A stretch of 64,000 bases of DNA from NCBI GenBank assembly GCA_037013495.1, contig CM072803.1, positions 58,293,627 to 58,357,626 of the forward strand, read 5' to 3'. Source of the stretch: Hippophae tibetana (taxonomy: Eukaryota; Streptophyta; Magnoliopsida; Rosales; Elaeagnaceae). Numbering within the stretch: the stretch's first letter is position 1; each line of letters opens with the position of its first letter. Both the position numbers and the translations under genes were made by a program. The notes beneath the pieces are model-generated. The model did not search any database, was not told where the DNA came from, and saw only the letters and a program-made list of their open reading frames with translations. Of the stretch, positions 62,131-64,000 are shown one piece after another.

Positions 62131-62309
62131 CTACATACACATCGTAGGACTAATGCCTCTTATATCCCCGATACTCCAACCTATAGCTTTCTTAAATTGT
62201 TTAAGCACTTTGATAAGTTCCTTTTCTTAGGTTTTGGTTAAGGTTGAAGAAATTATTACTAGATAAGTTTCTCCTTATCCCAAAAACACATATTTTAAGT
62301 GCTCAGGTA

Positions 62310-62995
62310 AGTCTTTGAGTTCAAGTTCAGGTGGATTGGCCTCTTTACTAGGTGAAGAACTGGGTAGATTTAAAAGTGTACTAGATTTTGTCATTACTTC
62401 ATCATTTTCTAGTCGTTCAAGGTACCCCTTAATTTCCTCATCTAAATCTTCTTCGACCTCTTCAAGTGTAAGAATAGTTTCAAGCTTGTCTTCTATTCTG
62501 GTTCAGAAAAAAGGGCTTTGGACAAGATTATCCAAAGGGTCAACATTGAATATTTCATCGATGGTAGAAATAAAAGGAAAAAGTGAATAATCAAAAACTT
62601 TAAAATGAATAGTCTCTCCTAAGACTATCATTGTCAAATTTCCATTTTGGACAACAATAATAGTTTTAGTAGTTACCATAAAAGGTCTACCAAGTAGTAT
62701 TGTGTGCTCTCTATCCAAGGCTGGATTTTCTTGCATATCCAGAACCACAAAGTCAATAGGTTTTATCAGTTTTTCCACTTGTACCAACACATCCTCAACT
62801 ATTCCCTTTGGATACTTAAGAGATCTATCTGCAAGTTGAAGGGACATAGTTGTGGGTTTTAAATCTCCTAAATTGAGCTGTAAGAATATAGAGTAGGGCA
62901 TCAAATTTATACTAGCACCTAAATCAAACATTGCTTTAGCAACCTTCCTATCCCCTATAGTTATGTTTATAATAAAACTTCCAGGGTCTTTCAAC
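62310..62995 (-). pseudogene. Athila II protease and linker
   Basis: 'AKAMFDLGASINLMPYSIF' with the active-site D(L)GAS position, 'DREHTILLGRPFMVTT', and an acidic linker toward RT. Same arrangement as element I. Confidence 0.88.
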
Positions 62996-64000
62996 TTAAG
63001 GGTAGTTTGTGCTGAAGTACAGCGCTAGAAATTTTTGATACTACTACTCGTTCATTCAGTTCATACCTCATTTTCTTAGTTTTCAACTCTTTGATAAACT
63101 TAGCATATAAGGGCACATTCATGATCATTCGTAATAATGGTAAATTGATATTTACTTTAGAGAGCATATTAAAAAGATCATAGAATTGCTTATCTTGTTT
63201 GGATTCTTTTAATCGGTGTGGAAAAGGTACTTGCAACTGGTGTGGTTCTGTTGTCTTTTGAATTTTGGGGATGTTAAATGACTCCCCAATGAGTTTTTCA
63301 GAAGGCTTGTTAAGTTTAACACTTATTTCTCCTTTTTGCGAGACTAGAATATCATATTCTTTGTTACCTGAACTACAAGGTAGATCGTTAGAGATTTTAG
63401 GTAAACTGGTATTGAATACCTTACCACTTCGAAGGGTTCTTACATCCTTTGCTTGTTCTATTTGACTCGGCAACTTTCCTAGTTCTTTCTTTTGCATTTG
63501 TTCAGCCAGTTGCCCAACTTTAGATTCAATCCTTTTAACCGAAGCCTCTATGGTGTTCAACCTTTGATTATTCATCAATTGGTTCTCACGACTAACTTGA
63601 ATAAAAGCATTCAAGCTATCCTCTAAGGTTGGCTTAAAAGATTGGCTTGTTGGGTAAGGGTGGTTTTTATTCGACCTTAGTGTTGGACATTCGGTGTAGG
63701 CTTGGTAATTTGTTTTTTCCAATGATGGTTATGGTGATTATAGGTGTTTGGATGATACCTTTGAAAGGATTTGACTTCCTCCATGGCATTGACACTAGAA
63801 TCACAAGTATTTGAACAATTATGAGTACCATGCCCAATTGAAAAACACACTTCACACACCTCTTGATTTGACATTTGGTGGGTAGTGAGAAGTTGTACGT
63901 GATTAGTCCATTCAGCAAGTTGCAAGGTTATCTCATTTTCGGATCAACTTCATTGACTCTTGCTCTCCTTCTAGCACTTCTTTGTTGGGAATTAGATCCA
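62995..64000 (-). pseudogene. Athila II gag (C-terminal part; continues outside window)
   Basis: 'CFSIGHGTHNCSNTCDSSVN' (zinc-knuckle-like), 'TLEDSLNAFIQVSRENQLMN', then the heptad-like 'RIESKVGQLAEQMQKKE'. It corresponds to module 2 of element I. The window ends before any module-1 equivalent could be seen. Confidence 0.85.

Larger units (their letters stand above)
55849..64000 (-). mobile_element. Athila element II (Ty3/gypsy), runs off the right edge
   Basis: Minus-strand counterpart of element I. Reading leftward from 64,000: gag, protease, RT, RNase H, integrase, 1.85 kb non-coding, and 3' LTR 55,849-57,603. The coding parts are much less decayed than in element I (of the order of ten breaks), so it is probably younger, but it is broken. 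There is no duplicated RT segment. Its 5' LTR lies outside the window, so its age cannot be read here. It inserted into the Tat-like gag. Confidence 0.93.

Overview
The window reads as a repeat-dense, AT-rich stretch of a flowering-plant nuclear genome, very probably a eudicot. The evidence is the mix of plant-specific families: Athila-type Ty3/gypsy elements primed by tRNA-Asp, Ty1/copia elements, a TRIM, a CACTA transposon with a TNP2 transposase, old caulimovirid (pararetrovirus) insertions, and a piece of a phototropin gene with plant-type introns. No complete, working host gene was found, and no rRNA, tRNA, CRISPR or prokaryotic operon was recognised.

Layout. 1-6.6 kb: broken SIRE-like copia polyprotein, split by a 2-kb solo LTR (1696-3673, target duplication AACAT). 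6.6-7.4 kb: minus-strand fragment of a PHOT1-like blue-light receptor kinase gene, exons and introns in order. 7.4-10.07 kb: AT-rich DNA with an old Athila-type tail and a strong hairpin. 10.07-23.3 kb: Athila element I (plus strand), with two gag-like modules, an internally repeated RT/RNase H segment, and an inverted solo LTR sitting in its integrase region (target duplication GCTAT). 23.3-29.3 kb: scrap of a Tork-type LTR, then a nearly full-length caulimovirid fossil. 29.3-33.6 kb: mostly unassigned DNA holding a possible host exon, a diverged tandem repeat, a short caulimovirid piece and a neat TRIM. 33.6-45.0 kb: two related Tork-type copia elements (A minus, B plus); A is flanked by GGTGG and holds the 3' end of a third Athila copy. 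45.06-46.25 kb: a further caulimovirid piece that continues the one at 31.9 kb. 46.3-49.8 kb: unassigned DNA grading into a Tat-like gypsy element. 49.82-54.64 kb: CACTA element with perfect ends and target duplication GGT, inserted in that gypsy element. 54.64-55.85 kb: rest of the Tat-like gag. 55.85-64.0 kb: Athila element II (minus strand), the best-preserved retroelement here, running off the window.

How it fits together. The insertions are nested, so relative order can be read: copia before its solo LTR; Athila I before the solo LTR in its integrase region; Tat-like gypsy before CACTA and before Athila II; probably a caulimovirid insert before the copia A/B block that splits it. Nothing here looks like a new functional system. 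The most informative items are the intron-bearing PHOT1 fragment, the split caulimovirid insert, the double-gag Athila, the G-box cluster in a solo LTR, and the orientation puzzle inside copia A. All retroelements and virus copies are treated as fossils. Sizes and identities are by eye.
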